Positions 23,840 to 32,132 of a DNA stretch of 41,347 nt are shown one piece after another. This DNA comes from Acinetobacter sp. HY1485. Its GTDB lineage: Bacteria; Pseudomonadota; Gammaproteobacteria; Pseudomonadales; Moraxellaceae. The position numbers and the translations under genes are program-made. The notes beneath the pieces are model-generated. The model did no database searches, was not told the origin of the DNA, and saw only the letters and a list, made by a program, of their open reading frames with translations. How positions within the stretch are numbered: position 1 is the first letter of the stretch; the number at the start of each line of letters is the position of its first letter. The stretch spans positions 1 to 41,347 of the forward strand of contig NZ_JANKZG010000013.1 in the NCBI RefSeq assembly GCF_027568475.1. The letters are read 5' to 3'.

Positions 23840-23865
23840 TTTTTAAAATCACTTTAAAAACTAAA
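23835..23865 (+). promoter_or_regulatory. Late-promoter palindrome before FI (putative Ogr site)
   Basis: TTTAGTTTTTAAA (23835-23847) and TTTAAAAACTAAA (23853-23865) surround ATCAC. It is the third copy of the AGTTTTTAAA-N2-CAC-TTTAAAAACT core. Its centre is about 76 bp before the FI start, matching the distance before O (79 bp). A separate terminator lies between it and FI, consistent with transcription starting at or after that terminator. Confidence 0.65.
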
Positions 23866-23893
23866 ACTAAGTGCAGAACTTAACAAATCCTGT

Positions 23894-23922
23894 AAACCTG
23901 TGGCAAATTCCACAGGTTTTTT
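23894..23922 (+). terminator. Intrinsic terminator ending the V-to-chaperone operon
   Basis: AAACCTGTGG (23894-23903) pairs perfectly with CCACAGGTTT (23910-23919) and is followed by six Ts. It ends 3 bp before the FI start codon. Part of the stem (AGG) may also act as the FI Shine-Dalgarno sequence, so folding could couple termination and translation. Confidence 0.85.
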
Positions 23923-23925
23923 ATT

Positions 23926-25092
23926 ATGTCTTCATATCATCATGGTGTACAAACACAAGAACTTAATGATGGGACACGTCCAATTACAGTCGTAAACACG
24001 TCTATTATTGGCGTTGTGGTCACTGCATCCGATGCAGACCCTCTCGTTTTCCCACTCAATACGCCAGTTCTTATTACTAACCCTCAAAGTGCCCTCACTT
24101 CAGCAGGCTCAAACGGTACACTTTCACGTACCTTACAAGCCATTGCAGATCAAGCCAATGCAGGCGTGGTCGTAGTTCGTGTTGAACAATTACAAGATGC
24201 AGACCAACAAACCACCGCCATTATCGGTGGGTCTGAAAATGGCAAATATACAGGCATGAAAGCCTTACTCACTGCCGAACCTAAACTTGGGGTTAAACCA
24301 CGTATTTTAGGTGTACCTCGCTTAGATACACTGCCTGTTGCCACTGCCCTTATCAGTATTGCAGCACAGTTACGTGGCTTTGCCTATGTATCAGCGTATG
24401 GCTGTCAAACCAAAGAAGAAGCCACAGCTTACCGCCAAAACTTTGGGCAACGTGAAGTCATGGTGATTTTCCCTGAATTTTTAGGATGGGACACTACTGA
24501 AAGTAAAACTACAACATTCGATGCAGTCGCTCGTGCGTTGGGGCTACGTGCCAAAATTGACAACGAAACAGGTTGGCATAAAACACTTTCTAACGTGGTG
24601 GTAAATGGCGTTACAGGTATAAGCAAAGATATTTACTTTGACTTACAAAGCTCAAGTACCGATGCCAACTACCTCAACGAGCATGAAGTAACCACGCTCA
24701 TTCAACGTGATGGTTTCCGTTTTTGGGGTTCTCGCACTTGTTCGAGCGATCCACTATTCGCCTTTGAAAACTATACCCGTACTGCTCAAATCATTGCTGA
24801 CACAATGGCAGAAGGACATATGTGGGCGGTTGATAAACCACTTACACCAAGTCTTGCACGAGATATTGTCGAAGGGATTAACGCCAAACTTCGAGAAATG
24901 GTCAGTGGTGGTTATTTACTTGGTGGTAAGTGTTGGATTGATGAAACCATCAATACAGCAGCAGTTTTAAAGTCAGGTAAGTTTTATATTGACTACGATT
25001 ACACCCCAGTTCCACCCCTTGAAAACCTCCAACTACGTCAGCGAATTACAGACACATATTTAGCTGATTTCGCCTCAAAAATTACAGGATAA
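23926..25092 (+). CDS. FI: Tail sheath protein (P2 gpFI family)
   Basis: This 388-residue contractile sheath protein (P2 gpFI is 396) shows [17 protein letters not shown] at the start, [41 protein letters not shown] and the C-terminal insertion-domain blocks [21 protein letters not shown] and [20 protein letters not shown]. It polymerises around the FII tube and contracts to inject. Translation starts directly after a terminator. Confidence 0.96.
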   Translation: MSSYHHGVQTQELNDGTRPITVVNTSIIGVVVTASDADPLVFPLNTPVLITNPQSALTSAGSNGTLSRTLQAIADQANAGVVVVRVEQLQDADQQTTAIIGGSENGKYTGMKALLTAEPKLGVKPRILGVPRLDTLPVATALISIAAQLRGFAYVSAYGCQTKEEATAYRQNFGQREVMVIFPEFLGWDTTESKTTTFDAVARALGLRAKIDNETGWHKTLSNVVVNGVTGISKDIYFDLQSSSTDANYLNEHEVTTLIQRDGFRFWGSRTCSSDPLFAFENYTRTAQIIADTMAEGHMWAVDKPLTPSLARDIVEGINAKLREMVSGGYLLGGKCWIDETINTAAVLKSGKFYIDYDYTPVPPLENLQLRQRITDTYLADFASKITG

Positions 25093-25098
25093 AAAGAA

Positions 25099-25614
25099 AT
25101 GGCTATACCTCGTAAGCTCAAAATGATGAACCTCTTTAACGAGGGGAATTCATACATGGGGCAAGTTGCAGAAGTAACACTGCCCAAACTATCGCAGAAG
25201 CTAGAGAATTGGCGTGGCGGTGGAATGATGGGCAACGTCAAAATCGACATGGGTCACAACGATGACATGAACGAATTGTCATGGAAACTTGGGGGTTTAG
25301 ATCCACTTGTGCTTAAACAATTCGGTGCTGTGAAAGTAGATGCTTTTGGTTTACGTTTTGCAGGCTCATACCAACGTGACGACACAGGTGAAACAACGCC
25401 TGTGGAAATTGTGGTGCGTGGTCGTCATGAAGAAATCGACATGGGATCAGCGAAACCGGGGGATGCTACCGAGCATTCAATCAAAACGATTTGGACGTAT
25501 TACAAACTTATTGTCGATGGTCAAGAAACTATCGAAATTGATATTCCAAACATGATTTTTAAAGTCGATGGCGTGGATAAATACGCTGAACACCGTAAAA
25601 ACGTAGGTCTTTAA
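25099..25614 (+). CDS. FII: Tail tube protein (P2 gpFII family)
   Basis: This 171-residue protein (P2 gpFII is 172) shows IPRKLKMMNLFNEGNSYMGQ, LENWRGGGMMG and the acidic MGHNDDMNELSWKLGG, all family blocks. It ends with DIPNMIFKVDGVDKYAEHRKNVGL-type residues. It forms stacked hexameric rings of the inner tube. AAAGAAAT precedes the ATG. A motif-rich gap follows (25617-25675). Confidence 0.96.
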   Translation: MAIPRKLKMMNLFNEGNSYMGQVAEVTLPKLSQKLENWRGGGMMGNVKIDMGHNDDMNELSWKLGGLDPLVLKQFGAVKVDAFGLRFAGSYQRDDTGETTPVEIVVRGRHEEIDMGSAKPGDATEHSIKTIWTYYKLIVDGQETIEIDIPNMIFKVDGVDKYAEHRKNVGL

Positions 25615-25616
25615 TT

Positions 25617-25676
25617 ACAACTCAAACACTCAAATGAGTTTTTACTTATTTAAGTTCAAACTCAAAAACTCAAGAG
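25617..25676. promoter_or_regulatory. ACTCA-rich site resembling the parA control region
   Basis: This 70-bp gap between FII and E contains five ACTCA words, one in each of ACTCAAACACTCAAATGAGT and AACTCAAAAACTCAAG-type runs. It also has the 13-mer TACTTATTTAAGT (25643-25655), which occurs exactly in front of parA at 36390-36402. The resemblance suggests the partition ribbon-helix-helix protein could bind inside the tail operon. No other function is evident. Confidence 0.45.
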
Positions 25677-25685
25677 ATAAAACAC

Positions 25686-26021
25686 ATGACAACTGCACAA
25701 CAGCAAGAAAACTTAGAAGCATTAAACCTAGACGTACAAACCATCGAACTTGATTCCGATATTCAAATCGGTGGCGAACGCTTAGAAAAACTCGATATTC
25801 GCAAACCGAATACTCAAGCATTATCAGGCATTAAAATTGCCGATCTACTACAAGGCGATGTCAATTCTATTCTTAAGGTACTGCCTCGTATCAGCACACC
25901 AATTCTGACGCAACAACAAGCACAACAACTAGAACCATGTGACATCGCTCAAATTGGCGGTGCATTGATGCTTTTTTTGCAACCGAAATCACAACGTGCG
26001 GAAATTTTACGCCAACAGTAG
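25686..26021 (+). CDS. E: Tail assembly protein E (short product)
   Basis: This 111-residue protein (P2 gpE is 91) is the tail tape-measure chaperone made by normal decoding. It is acidic (EALNLDVQTIELDSDIQI) with a C-terminal IAQIGGALMLFLQPKSQRAEILRQQ. The slippery run T7G lies at codons 96-98. Most ribosomes end at TAG 26019-26021, and a minority shift to make E+E'. Confidence 0.93.
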   Translation: MTTAQQQENLEALNLDVQTIELDSDIQIGGERLEKLDIRKPNTQALSGIKIADLLQGDVNSILKVLPRISTPILTQQQAQQLEPCDIAQIGGALMLFLQPKSQRAEILRQQ

Positions 26022-26152
26022 ACGATGCCATCGCCAACATTGCGGTGGTCTTTCACTGGTCACCGCAAGTGTATGCCGATATGCCTTTAACCGAACTTAT
26101 GCAGTGGCATCAAAAAGCCTTAGAACGAAACGGAACAGATGAAGAAGAATGA
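25686..26152 (+). CDS. E': Tail assembly fusion E+E' made by -1 frameshift
   Basis: The heptamer T-TTT-TTG at 25973-25979 lies in codons 96-98 of E. After a -1 slip the reading continues at GCA 25979 with ATEITTCGNF, then VFHWSPQVYADMPLTELMQWHQKAL, and stops at TGA 26150-26152. That gives about 155 residues (P2 E+E' is 142). The FHWxP and ELxxWHxxA blocks are typical of E'-type (GP-GT-like) extensions. The stop overlaps the T start by 3 bases. The extension has no start of its own. Confidence 0.9.
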
Positions 26153-29100
26153 AATCCTTAAAACTTGAAATTCTATTCGGAGCTAAAGATCGCCTGTCCC
26201 CTGCATTAAGAGCAATGATTGGGGGCAGTAATGCCACCAATCAGGCTTTAAAAAAGACCCAAGATCAGCTTAAAAACCTACAAGCCCAACAAAAACAGAT
26301 TGAAGGCTACGAAAAACAAAAAACAGCCATTGAACAAAACAATACTGCTTTGCACCAAATGCAACAGCGTATGGCACAGCTTAAAACTGAAATAGCCAAT
26401 AATAAGTTTAAACACTACACGCAAGAGCTTCAAACAGCGCAACATGCCTTAGAACAAACCAATCAACGTGTTAGCTTTCTTAATGCCAACCAACGCAAAG
26501 TAGACGGCTTTTTTACGCAAAAACGTGCCATTATTGATAGCACTAAAAGCCTAGAGGCACTGCAACAGCATATCCAACAGCTTAAACAGCAGATGCAGAA
26601 CAATGGCAGTGCCAAACTCAGCCAAGAATTTAAAAAAGCAACGACACAAGCAGACCAACTTAAAGCCTCTTTGCTTGCACAAAAACAAGCTCTACAAACC
26701 ACACGCAACGAGCTTCAACAAGCAGGCATTAAAACCAATGGTTTAGCACAAACCCAAGTCAAACTCCGCCAACAAATTGAGCAAGCCAACACTGCCACAT
26801 CACGCTACAAAAAAAGCGTGGCAGAACTTGAGCAACAGCAACAAAAAGAAAAAAAGGCACTAGACGATTTAAGTAAGAAACTTAAAACCACTGAAACCGA
26901 AGCATCAAAACTGACCACTACCATTGGCACACAAAAAACCAAGCTCAAACAGCTAGAAGAAGGTTTAAAAGAAACAGGTTTATCATCGCATAACTTAGCA
27001 GATCAGCAAGGTAAACTTAAACAGCAAATCACCGAAACCAATACCTCGTTAGATAGCCAAAAAAAGAAACTTGCCAATTTAAACCGTGTGCGAGAAAGCA
27101 GTAATAACATCAAGCAAAATGCACAGATGGCTGCAGCAAGCGGTGCAACCATGATGGCAACAGGTGTAACGGCTGCTTATGGTTTATCTAAAATGATTGG
27201 TGAAAGTAAAAACTATGAAATAGAACGTAATCGTGTAGGAGCACTCGGTGTAGGGCAAGAACATACTGATGAAATTATTGCTTTTGCAAAGGGCATGAAG
27301 ACTTTTGGTACAAGCACTAAAGAGAACTTAGCCCTTGCCCGTGATGCACTCACCGTATTTGGTGGTGACGTACATCATGCAGAAATGGCAGCTCCAATAC
27401 TTGCTAAAATGAAAGCTGCAAACGAAACAATGTTTGGGCATGAACAGGGGGCAGAAAATGAAAAAAAATTCATGGATATGCTCAAAGTTATTGAATTAAG
27501 AGGTGGCTTAAAAAATGAAGCTGCCTTTAAAGAACAAGCTAACATGCTACAACAAGTCATTACAGCAACAGGCGGACGTGTTCAGGCAGAGGAATGGCTC
27601 AATGCTATCAAAACAGGGGGGATTGCAGCCAAGGGCATAGATAACAAAGCCTTCTACTACAAGATGGAACCTATTGTTCAAGAGATGGGAGGCTTTCGCG
27701 TTGGTACAGCGATGATGTCTGCTTATCAGAATGTTTATCAGGGAAAAACTACCCAAAAAGCTGTAAGAGCAATGGATGGTTATGGTTTGCTCGGTGATCC
27801 CAAAAAAATCCATCATAATAAAACAGGTGATGCCTCTTATATGGATATTGGGGCAATTAAGGGTGCAGAATTATTTAAAAAAGATCAATTCGCATGGATG
27901 GAAGAAGTCATGCTTCCGCAACTTGCAAAACAGGGCATCACCAAAGAATCAGATGTGCTAGATGCCATAGGCAATATTTTTTCAAACAGAACAGCATCTA
28001 ACCTTTTTGCCACTATGTACCAACAACGTGCCAACGTACATAAAAATGCAAAACTCAATGAAGGTGCAGAAAATATTGGCCAAATGAGTGACCGAGCAGA
28101 AAAAACAACTGTTGGTAAAGAGTTAGATGCCAAAGCAAAACTGCATGATCTTTATTTAGAACTTGGGCAAACCATCTTACCGATTTATACCAAAGCAATG
28201 GAAATGGCAACAGATGCTTTACAGGGTTTCACAACATGGATGAAAGATAATCCAACTTATGCCAAAGCTCTTGGTATTGGTTTAACTATTCTTACAGGTT
28301 GCTTACTTGCCGTTGGTGGTGCGCTTGTGGTGTTCTCACCTCTTATTGCAGGCTTAATGACGCTTCGGATTGTCATGGCTTCATTTAGCATGCTCACCAC
28401 TGTATTTAACCCATTTATGCTTGCCCTAACCTTGTTAGCGGTTGCAGCCATTTTAATTTATACCAATTGGGAACCGATCAAAGCCTTCTTTTTAGAACTT
28501 TGGGACAGCGTAAGCAAATGGGCAACAGAGACTTGGCAAGCGATCACAAAAGGCGCAAGTGATGCTTGGAATGGCGTGTGTGGCTTCTTTGGTGGTATTA
28601 GTGATTGGTTTGCTGATAAATGGAATAAAGTTACAACAAGCGTTCAAGACGTATGGAATGGCATTACCACAGGTGCAAGCAATGCATGGAATGGTATTAC
28701 CGATGGAATTGGATCAGTTTGGGACACCATTAAAAATACGTTCAATGCAGGGGTCAATTGGGTTATACAGACGTTTACAGATCTTTGGACAACATTCAAA
28801 AGTATTGTTAATTCAGTCGATCAATTTCTTGCAAGAAACCCTATTTTAAACTTTTTACTTTTTCCTATCGGTATACCACGCATGATCATTGCCAATTGGT
28901 CATCTATCAAAGGCTTCTTTGCTGATGTTTGGAATGGTGTGGTGCAATCAACCTGTGAGGCATGGAATAGTATTTGTGCCTTTTTCAGCCCGATAGGGCA
29001 GTGGTTCTCAACACAATGGAATACTGTTAAAACAAGTGCCAACAGTGCTTGGCAAGGGCTAAAAGACGGTGCAAGCGATGCTTGGAATGGGATATGTGGT

Positions 29101-30063
29101 TTCTTTAGCAGTATTGGCAATTGGTTCTCAACGCAATGGGATAGCGTTAAAACAAGTGCCAATAATGCTTGGCAAGGTGTAAAAGATGGGGCAAGCGATG
29201 CTTGGAACGGTATATGTGAATACTTTAGCCCAATAGGGGATTGGTTTACCGATAAATGGAATACTGTATCAGCAGGCGCAAGCACCGCATGGGAAGCAAC
29301 AAAATCAGGAGCAAGTAGCTCATACAATACCATCACAGAAGTTTTTGCCCCTGTAACCAATTGGTTTACAGACCGTTGGAATAACATCAAAAAAGCGTTT
29401 GATGGCGGACTTATTGGCATTGGGGCACTCATTATGAACTGGTCGCCACTTGGCTTATTTTATAAAGCCTTTGCAAGCGTTCTAAATTGGTTCGGGATCG
29501 AATTGCCAAGCACGTTCTCAGGCTTTGGCTCTATGATCATTGATGGTTTAGTTGCAGGCATCGAAAAAGGCTTCGATAAGCTCAAAGGTGTATGGGAAAA
29601 AGTTAATAGTTGGATGCCCGATTGGACACGTAAAACAATGGATATCCACTCCCCTTCTCGTGTCATGAAAGGGCTAGGACGCTTTATTGTAGATGGTTTA
29701 GGCGTAGGTGTAGAGCAAGGGCAGGACTCACTCAAAGGGAAATTTAACAATACCCTGAACCTGTTTAATCAGGATACCCCACACATAGACTTATCAACCA
29801 AGGTAACGACAGGTCTACAAGTGGTAAAAGATATCGCTTTAGAGCCAATTCTTGCCAAAATTCGCCCGATCCATTTAACACCACAGCCAAGTAAACAACC
29901 CTCTGCCCCAATTACCATTGAAGGCGATACACTCACAATTCAAATTCATGCACAGCCACATCACTCTGCTCAAGATATTGCCTCTATTGTTGAAACAATG
30001 CTGAACAAACGAGATCGTGAAAAATTGGCAAAAGCACGTACTTCATTTTTTGATATGGACTAA
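26149..30063 (+). CDS. T: Tape measure protein (P2 gpT family)
   Basis: This 1,304-residue protein (P2 gpT is 815) sets tail length. Residues 35-330 are long Gln/Lys-rich coiled coil. Residues about 330-660 hold the conserved tape-measure core (GVTAAYGLSKMIGESKNYE, then KTFGTSTKENLALARDAL). Membrane-like helices are at about 700-775. Residues about 795-1070 hold Trp-rich repeats (SDAWNGICGFF, WFSTQWDSVKTSANNAW) with a 40-residue period. A C-terminal SPSRVMKGLGRFIVDGL is typical. The greater length predicts a longer tail than P2. Confidence 0.95.
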   Translation: MKSLKLEILFGAKDRLSPALRAMIGGSNATNQALKKTQDQLKNLQAQQKQIEGYEKQKTAIEQNNTALHQMQQRMAQLKTEIANNKFKHYTQELQTAQHALEQTNQRVSFLNANQRKVDGFFTQKRAIIDSTKSLEALQQHIQQLKQQMQNNGSAKLSQEFKKATTQADQLKASLLAQKQALQTTRNELQQAGIKTNGLAQTQVKLRQQIEQANTATSRYKKSVAELEQQQQKEKKALDDLSKKLKTTETEASKLTTTIGTQKTKLKQLEEGLKETGLSSHNLADQQGKLKQQITETNTSLDSQKKKLANLNRVRESSNNIKQNAQMAAASGATMMATGVTAAYGLSKMIGESKNYEIERNRVGALGVGQEHTDEIIAFAKGMKTFGTSTKENLALARDALTVFGGDVHHAEMAAPILAKMKAANETMFGHEQGAENEKKFMDMLKVIELRGGLKNEAAFKEQANMLQQVITATGGRVQAEEWLNAIKTGGIAAKGIDNKAFYYKMEPIVQEMGGFRVGTAMMSAYQNVYQGKTTQKAVRAMDGYGLLGDPKKIHHNKTGDASYMDIGAIKGAELFKKDQFAWMEEVMLPQLAKQGITKESDVLDAIGNIFSNRTASNLFATMYQQRANVHKNAKLNEGAENIGQMSDRAEKTTVGKELDAKAKLHDLYLELGQTILPIYTKAMEMATDALQGFTTWMKDNPTYAKALGIGLTILTGCLLAVGGALVVFSPLIAGLMTLRIVMASFSMLTTVFNPFMLALTLLAVAAILIYTNWEPIKAFFLELWDSVSKWATETWQAITKGASDAWNGVCGFFGGISDWFADKWNKVTTSVQDVWNGITTGASNAWNGITDGIGSVWDTIKNTFNAGVNWVIQTFTDLWTTFKSIVNSVDQFLARNPILNFLLFPIGIPRMIIANWSSIKGFFADVWNGVVQSTCEAWNSICAFFSPIGQWFSTQWNTVKTSANSAWQGLKDGASDAWNGICGFFSSIGNWFSTQWDSVKTSANNAWQGVKDGASDAWNGICEYFSPIGDWFTDKWNTVSAGASTAWEATKSGASSSYNTITEVFAPVTNWFTDRWNNIKKAFDGGLIGIGALIMNWSPLGLFYKAFASVLNWFGIELPSTFSGFGSMIIDGLVAGIEKGFDKLKGVWEKVNSWMPDWTRKTMDIHSPSRVMKGLGRFIVDGLGVGVEQGQDSLKGKFNNTLNLFNQDTPHIDLSTKVTTGLQVVKDIALEPILAKIRPIHLTPQPSKQPSAPITIEGDTLTIQIHAQPHHSAQDIASIVETMLNKRDREKLAKARTSFFDMD
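28540..29330 (+). repeat. 120-bp coding repeats within the tape measure gene
   Basis: The clearest pair starts at 29005 and 29125 (TTCTCAACRCAATGG, then GTTAAAACAAGTGCCAAYA), a 120-bp period equal to 40 residues. More diverged units lie on either side. Each encodes a WF-x-QW, SAWxG, GASDAWNGIC pattern. Unit gain or loss would change tail length in fixed steps. Confidence 0.8.
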
Positions 30064-30068
30064 ACACA

Positions 30069-30491
30069 ATGATGATGATTTTTGGAGTGTTTATATTTTC
30101 ACTCAAAACCGCAAGTTATGACCAACTGCAACGTAAAACCGCTTGGCGCCACGCTAGTAATGCTCGTGTGGGTGATATGCCTGCATCACAATTTCTAGGA
30201 CGTGGAGACGACACCATCACCCTAAACGGTAGCATCGTGCCTGAATTTGGCTCACAAATGAGTATTTCTGCCATACGTTTAATGGGTGATACAGGCACAG
30301 CATTTCCACTCATTGGTGGCAAAGGAAAAGTGTATGGTCTATATCGCCTTGATGACTTACAAGAAACCCAATCCTATTTTTTTAAAGATGGTAAGCCTCG
30401 TAAAATTGAATTTTCAATGACGCTCACTCAAACCATGAAGGCAGGCACATTGGTCGGCAATACATTGGGACGCATGGTTGGTCTTGTATGA
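30069..30491 (+). CDS. U: Tail protein U (P2 gpU family)
   Basis: This 140-residue protein (P2 gpU is 159) opens with MMMIFGVFIF and keeps QRKTAWRHASNARVGDMP, QFLGRGDDTITLNGSIVPEFG and KPRKIEFSMTL. It acts at the tail terminus. The start shows no strong ribosome site but the N-terminus matches the family exactly in style. It lies 5 bp after T and overlaps D by 4 bp. Confidence 0.94.
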   Translation: MMMIFGVFIFSLKTASYDQLQRKTAWRHASNARVGDMPASQFLGRGDDTITLNGSIVPEFGSQMSISAIRLMGDTGTAFPLIGGKGKVYGLYRLDDLQETQSYFFKDGKPRKIEFSMTLTQTMKAGTLVGNTLGRMVGLV

Positions 30492-31987
30492 ATAATTTTA
30501 TTACACGAGGTGTAAAATCGGTTGTTGATGATAGTCTCAACAGCAACCCCTCCCCTATCTACAAACTAGAAGTCGATGGGACAAATATTACCTCACGCAT
30601 CAATAACCGATTGATTAGCCTAAAAATCAAAAATAAACGTGGTCTAGAGATTGATACATTAGACCTAGAACTATCCGATCAAGATGGCAAACTAGAGATA
30701 CCACCCAAAGATGCCAACATAGCCGTGTGGATCGGCTACTCAACGTCAGGGCTTGTCTACAAAGGCAATTACATTGTTAAAGAAGTTGAACATTCGGGTC
30801 CGCCTGATGTTATCCATATTCGTGCCACCAGTGCAGACATGAAAGCATCGCTTAAACAGAAAAAAGAGCGCAGTTTTGACAATATTACCCTTGAAGCATT
30901 GCTCACTTTAATCGCATTAGAACAAAATCTAGAGCTTGCCATTGATCCAAAACTTGCAGATGAACAAATTGTTCACCTTGATCAAAACGAGTCCGATGCC
31001 AATCTACTTACACGCTTATCCGATGAATACGATGCCATTGCCACCATCAAAAACAACACCCTATTATTTTTAAAAACAGGTGAAAGTAAAACCGCATCGG
31101 GCAAGCAACTACCGACCATGTGGATTGAACGCAACGATGGAGATCAGCACCGTTATAGCTTTAGCGGTGGGGGTGAGGACATCACAGGCGTTAAAGCGTT
31201 CTATTACGATGCCACACTAGGTAAAAAACTCGAAGTTATTGTGGGCGATCAAAGTAATCAGAATATTAAAGAGCTACGCCATTTACATCGAGACAAAGAC
31301 TCAGCAGAACGCTCGGCAAGAGCCAAACTAAAAACGCTTAGACGTAGTGCTGCCACCATTAGCTATAAACTGGCAAAGGGAGATCCAACGCTCATCCCCG
31401 AAATGACGTTTTTATTCTATGGCTTTAAATCTGATATTGACGATACTTACTGGCTTGGTACAAGCGTGACAGACACGTTTGATAGCTCACGCGGTTACAC
31501 CACAGATTTAACATTAGAAGTGTGGTTTCCTGATGCAGATGATGTTGCAGAACTTTTTGAGGATCAATTTGAAAAAGAAAAAACACAAAAGCAAAAGTGG
31601 ACAGGCGTTGCCGTTTACTACCAAGAAGGCACAAAAGCGGTAAAACTCTCAAAAGGCGATCAAAGCCATGCCAAACAGTTTACATATCTGTACTACTCAA
31701 AACTTGCAGCACAGCAACGCTTAGACCGTGAATACTCACTCTTAGATTTAGAGACAGGAAAATTTAAAGCCCATAATCAGCTAGATTTAAAAGCATATAC
31801 AGGATTAAAAACCTACTACACCACAGATCATGGCAAAACACGCCATTTAGTGACCTATGGCGATCAATCTAACGCTAAGGTGATAGATCGCCTCTACCAC
31901 AGCAAAAAGGCTGCTGAGAAGCGATTACAGCGTGATTATCCACGTCTACAAGCAAAGCAAGACGTTGCTCGTAAAATTAAAACTTAG
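30488..31987 (+). CDS. D: Tail/baseplate hub protein D (P2 gpD family) with added C-terminal repeats
   Basis: This 499-residue hub protein (P2 gpD is 387) shows YKLEVDGTNITSRINNRLISLKIKNKRGLEIDTLDLEL, IWIGYSTSGLVYKGNYIVKEVEH-type blocks and EQNLELAIDPKLADEQIVH as family core. A module with the pattern G(V/L)xxxYY, then GDQS, then S/RxxAxxRxxR appears in the core (about 231-285) and twice more in the extra C-terminus (about 371-420 and 437-487). It is the last gene of the late tail block. No ogr or int follows, unlike P2. Confidence 0.93.
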   Translation: MNNFITRGVKSVVDDSLNSNPSPIYKLEVDGTNITSRINNRLISLKIKNKRGLEIDTLDLELSDQDGKLEIPPKDANIAVWIGYSTSGLVYKGNYIVKEVEHSGPPDVIHIRATSADMKASLKQKKERSFDNITLEALLTLIALEQNLELAIDPKLADEQIVHLDQNESDANLLTRLSDEYDAIATIKNNTLLFLKTGESKTASGKQLPTMWIERNDGDQHRYSFSGGGEDITGVKAFYYDATLGKKLEVIVGDQSNQNIKELRHLHRDKDSAERSARAKLKTLRRSAATISYKLAKGDPTLIPEMTFLFYGFKSDIDDTYWLGTSVTDTFDSSRGYTTDLTLEVWFPDADDVAELFEDQFEKEKTQKQKWTGVAVYYQEGTKAVKLSKGDQSHAKQFTYLYYSKLAAQQRLDREYSLLDLETGKFKAHNQLDLKAYTGLKTYYTTDHGKTRHLVTYGDQSNAKVIDRLYHSKKAAEKRLQRDYPRLQAKQDVARKIKT

Positions 31988-32132
31988 ACAAAATGAGACC
32001 TATCACTCTTGTTGTGTCATAAATATTACAATAGTTATAAATTGCATGAAAATATATTAACAAATAGTATTTTTAAATCAAAAAATTTTTGATAAACAAA
32101 GCCTTAATTAAAATTCTATATGAGTAATATAA

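Noticed and set aside
23835..23865. Late palindromes as simple terminators
   Set aside because: A separate strong terminator lies just downstream, the core is conserved at three promoter positions, and one copy lies between divergent genes.
28821..29432. 203-aa minus-strand frame inside the tape measure gene
   Set aside because: It mirrors the Trp-rich coding repeats of the plus strand and has no family-like features or ribosome site.
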